Of a stretch of 64,000 nucleotides of DNA, positions 61,341-64,000 are shown in pieces (position 1 is the first letter of the stretch; each line of letters begins with the position of its first letter). The notes beneath the pieces are model-generated. The model saw nothing but the letters and a program-made list of their open reading frames with translations. It did no database searches and was not told where the DNA came from. The stretch spans positions 31,185,114 to 31,249,113 of the forward strand of contig OZ023207.1 of NCBI GenBank assembly GCA_963995525.1, read 5' to 3'. This DNA comes from Escarpia spicata. Lineage: Eukaryota; Annelida; Polychaeta; Sabellida; Siboglinidae. A program made the position numbers and the translations under genes.

Positions 61341-63398
61341 GGCAGAAAACTTGCCTAGCTGGTTAGCCATACCCAGAAAGCGTCTAACGTCGCTCACGTT
61401 GCTGGGCTGCTGCATCTCTGTGATGGCTCGCACCTTCGCAGGATCTGCCTTGACCCCGTCAGCTGACACAATGTGAACAAGATACGAGATGCTCGACTTG
61501 GCAAAGTCGCACTTATCAAAGTTCAAAGTCACACCGTTGTCCTTGATACGACGGAAGACAGCCCTCACCCTCGCGTCGTGCTCTTCCACCGAACTGCCGA
61601 TGATGACGTCGTCCATCAAACATAGAACACCAGGTAAATCATCGAGAATGCCACTCATCCTCTTCTGGTAGTACTCGGGAGCCGAAATGATTCCGAAAGG
61701 CAGCCTCTTGAAGCAATACCTTCCGAAAGGAGTAATGAATGTCGTCAATTCTTGCGAAGACTGGGCTAGAGGAATCTGCCAGAAGCCTGAGTTGGCGTCC
61801 AACTTAGTGAAGACCTTCGCGCCCGCCAGCCTACCGAGTGTCTGATCGACTGAAAGAAGGTCGTGTTTCTCCCTCCTAATGCTCTCGTTCAACTTCGTTA
61901 GGTCGACACAAATGCGAACTTTGTGTGTCTCCCTCTGTCCCTCAACGTCCGAAGAAGGGACAGCCTTCGGTTTCGCCACCACCACCATGCCAGCACACCA
62001 GTCCGTCGGACTTTCGATCCTGCGGATCACGTCAAGATTTTCCATTCTCTGAAGTTCCTTCCTGACGACCCCTAGCAACTGTATCGAGACTCGTCTCGGT
62101 GTAGTCAATGCGAACGGCTTCGCGTCAGACCTTAGCTTGATTTCGTACTCGCCATTCATCTTCACTAGGCCTCCAAATAGCTTCGGGTTGTCTCGTCTGT
62201 AGACGTCTGCTGTATCGACCGAGTCAACAGCAACACGTCTGACAAGATCAAGAGACTCGCACACTCTCCGACTGAGCAGTGACCTCGTCGGGCAATTGAC
62301 GACGTACACATCTTCGTGAATGACGACACCGTTTCGTGACAGCTTGCTACAGAACTTGCCCATGGTTTGTAGGACGCTGTCGTTCGCGCCTACAAGTGTT
62401 CTAGTCGACCTGTCAAGTCGCGGACTACCTGCTTTCTTGTAGTCGTTGGCAGAGATCACAGTAACGTCGGCCCCAGTGTCCAACTTGAAGCAAACGTTCG
62501 TGCGAAGGCGAGTGTCCATTGCCTCTAAAACAAGAGTTGACCTCCACGGTTGGTCGTCGCCCTTCGTCACTTCGCCGAGAAAAGCGAACTCCGACTCAGC
62601 GTGCTTAGTGACTGCGTCTACAGATCTCGCTGACCTGCATACAGCCCCAAAATTTCCGACTTTCTTACACTTGAAGCATGCTGCCTCACGCGCTGGGCAC
62701 ACTGACTTCTGATGAGCCGGAGATCTCCCACAACAGTCACACTTCCGCGTCGAAGTTGACTGAGGCTGAGCTTTCATCTTCTGTTTCAACTGGTTGGGTT
62801 TGTACGACTTCCTAGTCCGCACAAAGTCAACATTGCCGCCTGTCTTCGCCGCAAAGTTGTTCCTCAACAGGGCCTGCTCTTTCCATTCAGCTTCGTTCTG
62901 GCGTGCCATGTCGATTGCCTTCTTCAGTGTTAATGTCGCGTCCATCTGCAGTTTCAAAGACAACGCCGCATCAGTGATGCCAACGACAATACGATCTCTG
63001 ATCATTTCATCGTTGAACGCGCCGTACTCACAATGCTCCGCCAGGCAGAACAACGCAGTGATGAAACTGTCAACCGTCTCGCCCTCTTCTTGGGAACGTC
63101 GGTTGAACTTAGCCCGCTCGAAAATCGCATTGCGTCGAACTACGAAGTGCGCATCAAATTTGCCTTTGACGACCGCATACACATTCCGTTGCTCATCTGT
63201 CAAGCCGAAGCCTGCCATGATATCTTCCGCCTCGTCACCCATCGCGTAGATAAGTGCGTTGACATGAACTGTCTCGGCTTTATCGTCCAGGGCTGACGCT
63301 GAACGAAAGCGCTCAAACCGTCGAATCCATTTAGGCCATTCATTAGGTTTGACGAAGCAGAAAGCATCAGGCGGGGCGATTTGGAATGTTTGGGCCAT
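61338..63398 (-). CDS. Gypsy gag-pol polyprotein, truncated after RT
   Basis: About 687 codons without a stop from ATG 63398; I preferred it to an upstream TTG. Gag occupies roughly residues 1-215. The first zinc knuckle is C-x2-C-x5-H-x4-C (about 220-234). The second has Asn where the His should be (C-x2-C-x4-N-x4-C, about 241-254), so one ligand is lost. The protease has LDTGADVTVI (about 306-315). The RT has FTKLDA (about 530-535), RLPFGIISAP and the catalytic LMDDV (about 594-598). A YLVH replaces the usual YLGH after RT. The frame leaves element sequence near FLGMANQLGKFSA and runs antisense through the LINE to a stop at 61218. In complete relatives, this polyprotein packages and reverse-transcribes the element RNA in cytoplasmic particles. 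This copy lacks RNase H and integrase and cannot move by itself. Confidence 0.8.
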
Positions 63399-63480
63399 GA
63401 CTGGGTCAAACAAGCAAAAATAACGTACCTCGCGGCAGATGTATGCAAATTTACTTATGCAACAACATCACCGTATTCTT

Positions 63481-63498
63481 CTTAAAATGCTGACACCA
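63481..63498 (-). other. Primer-binding site of the Gypsy element
   Basis: The minus strand reads TGGTGTCAGCATTTTAAG directly after the LTR. It starts with TGG, as expected for pairing with a tRNA CCA end. The primer tRNA was not determined. Confidence 0.6.
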
Positions 63499-63636
63499 TG
63501 TGGTGTTACTACTGCTTTAGTATAACACGTAAAAATACATGAATACTACAGAAAGAAGACACGTGTAAATAGAAAATGGCTGTATACAACGAAGTCCCCG
63601 GATGTAGAGGTAGGAGCGCGATAGCATAACACTACA
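63499..63636 (-). repeat. 5' LTR of the Gypsy element (138 bp)
   Basis: The minus strand begins TGTAGTGTT and ends AACACCACA, giving TG...CA ends within a near-perfect 9-base terminal inverted repeat, and it adjoins the primer site. Its short length suits Mag-type elements. No second LTR lies in the window. Confidence 0.65.
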
Positions 63637-64000
63637 CCCCCGATATAATCAAATACAAAATATGTACTCACAGTTTGCGAGGCTTCTCATTTTATATAAA
63701 AACATACTTGTTACACAAATATAATGATTTATGCACTCTGTCAACAAAACCATTAAATACAATACATATGATGCTAGCTTCAGGCAACAAGCACACATAC
63801 AAACTAACATTCTCACATAAAAAAGCACACCCAAAACACCTTCATGAGATAAACACCTTGTAAAAGGACCATATAAATTATTACGTAAATAGGGTGGTTC
63901 CTATGATACCGACAATTGTGTCTTAATAGGAGTCACCGACTCCGATTGAATAAGCTATATGATTAATGTCTATGGTATATCAATACCATAATAGCCGTAC
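63637..64000. other. Flanking AT-rich sequence
   Basis: Nothing recognised; only short AT-rich frames. Confidence 0.4.

Larger units (their letters stand above)
61338..63636 (-). mobile_element. Mag-type Gypsy LTR retrotransposon, 5' half
   Basis: On the minus strand: LTR (63636-63499), adjoining primer-binding site, 100-base leader, then one long gag-pol frame from 63398. It breaks off in pol soon after the RT domain. RNase H, integrase and the 3' LTR are missing, replaced by a truncated LINE. A single gag-pol frame, paired zinc knuckles and a short LTR fit the Mag group. With no 3' LTR, age from LTR divergence and the target-site duplication cannot be read. Confidence 0.8.

Overview
The window is eukaryotic. 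It is AT-rich, packed with long microsatellites and decayed transposons, and the few recognisable host genes are split by GT...AG introns or are broken. The transposon mix is CR1/L2-like, Jockey/Crack-like and RTE-like LINEs, tRNA-derived SINEs and a Mag-type Gypsy element. Together with a rhodopsin-family neuropeptide-type receptor and arylacetamide-deacetylase fragments, this suggests an invertebrate animal, perhaps a marine mollusc or other lophotrochozoan. That placement is inference. A run of exactly 200 N (48660-48859) is a scaffold join, so the order across it rests on scaffolding.

Layout. 0-7 kb: TA-cored palindromes, a long CAG/TAG array, a small two-exon secreted-protein gene (3415-4411) whose frame holds two UAG codons, and a CR1/L2-like LINE (4840-6655). 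7-17 kb: octamer microsatellites, two arylacetamide-deacetylase-like fragments in opposite orientations, two LINE pieces, a wrecked GPCR pseudogene (10350-11467) and a nearly intact single-exon GPCR (15175-16213) with one frameshift in TM1. 18-32 kb: a LINE with another LINE fragment nested in it, a multicopy-element ORF remnant that runs into six identical 79-bp satellite units, Ser/Asp-type minisatellites, an RTE-like LINE (27761-29690) and a LINE 3' end. 32-42 kb: mostly unassigned sequence, with a foldback element, one possible exon, minisatellites and a decayed transposon-type coding region. 42-61 kb: a repeat-dense block with a direct segmental duplication (42.4-45.1 kb versus 56.6-60.7 kb), two inverted-repeat pairs (49.2/52.2 kb and 45.7/55.7 kb), SINEs, long dinucleotide and octamer arrays and several LINE fragments. 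61.3-63.6 kb: the 5' part of a Gypsy element (LTR, primer site, gag, protease, RT), cut off inside pol and fused to a truncated LINE.

No operon-like cooperation between genes is visible. The main biology is repeat turnover. The most thought-provoking pattern is that palindromes repeatedly form around TA microsatellite tracts. In one case (44.9 kb) other copies of the same repeat show the state without the inverted arm.
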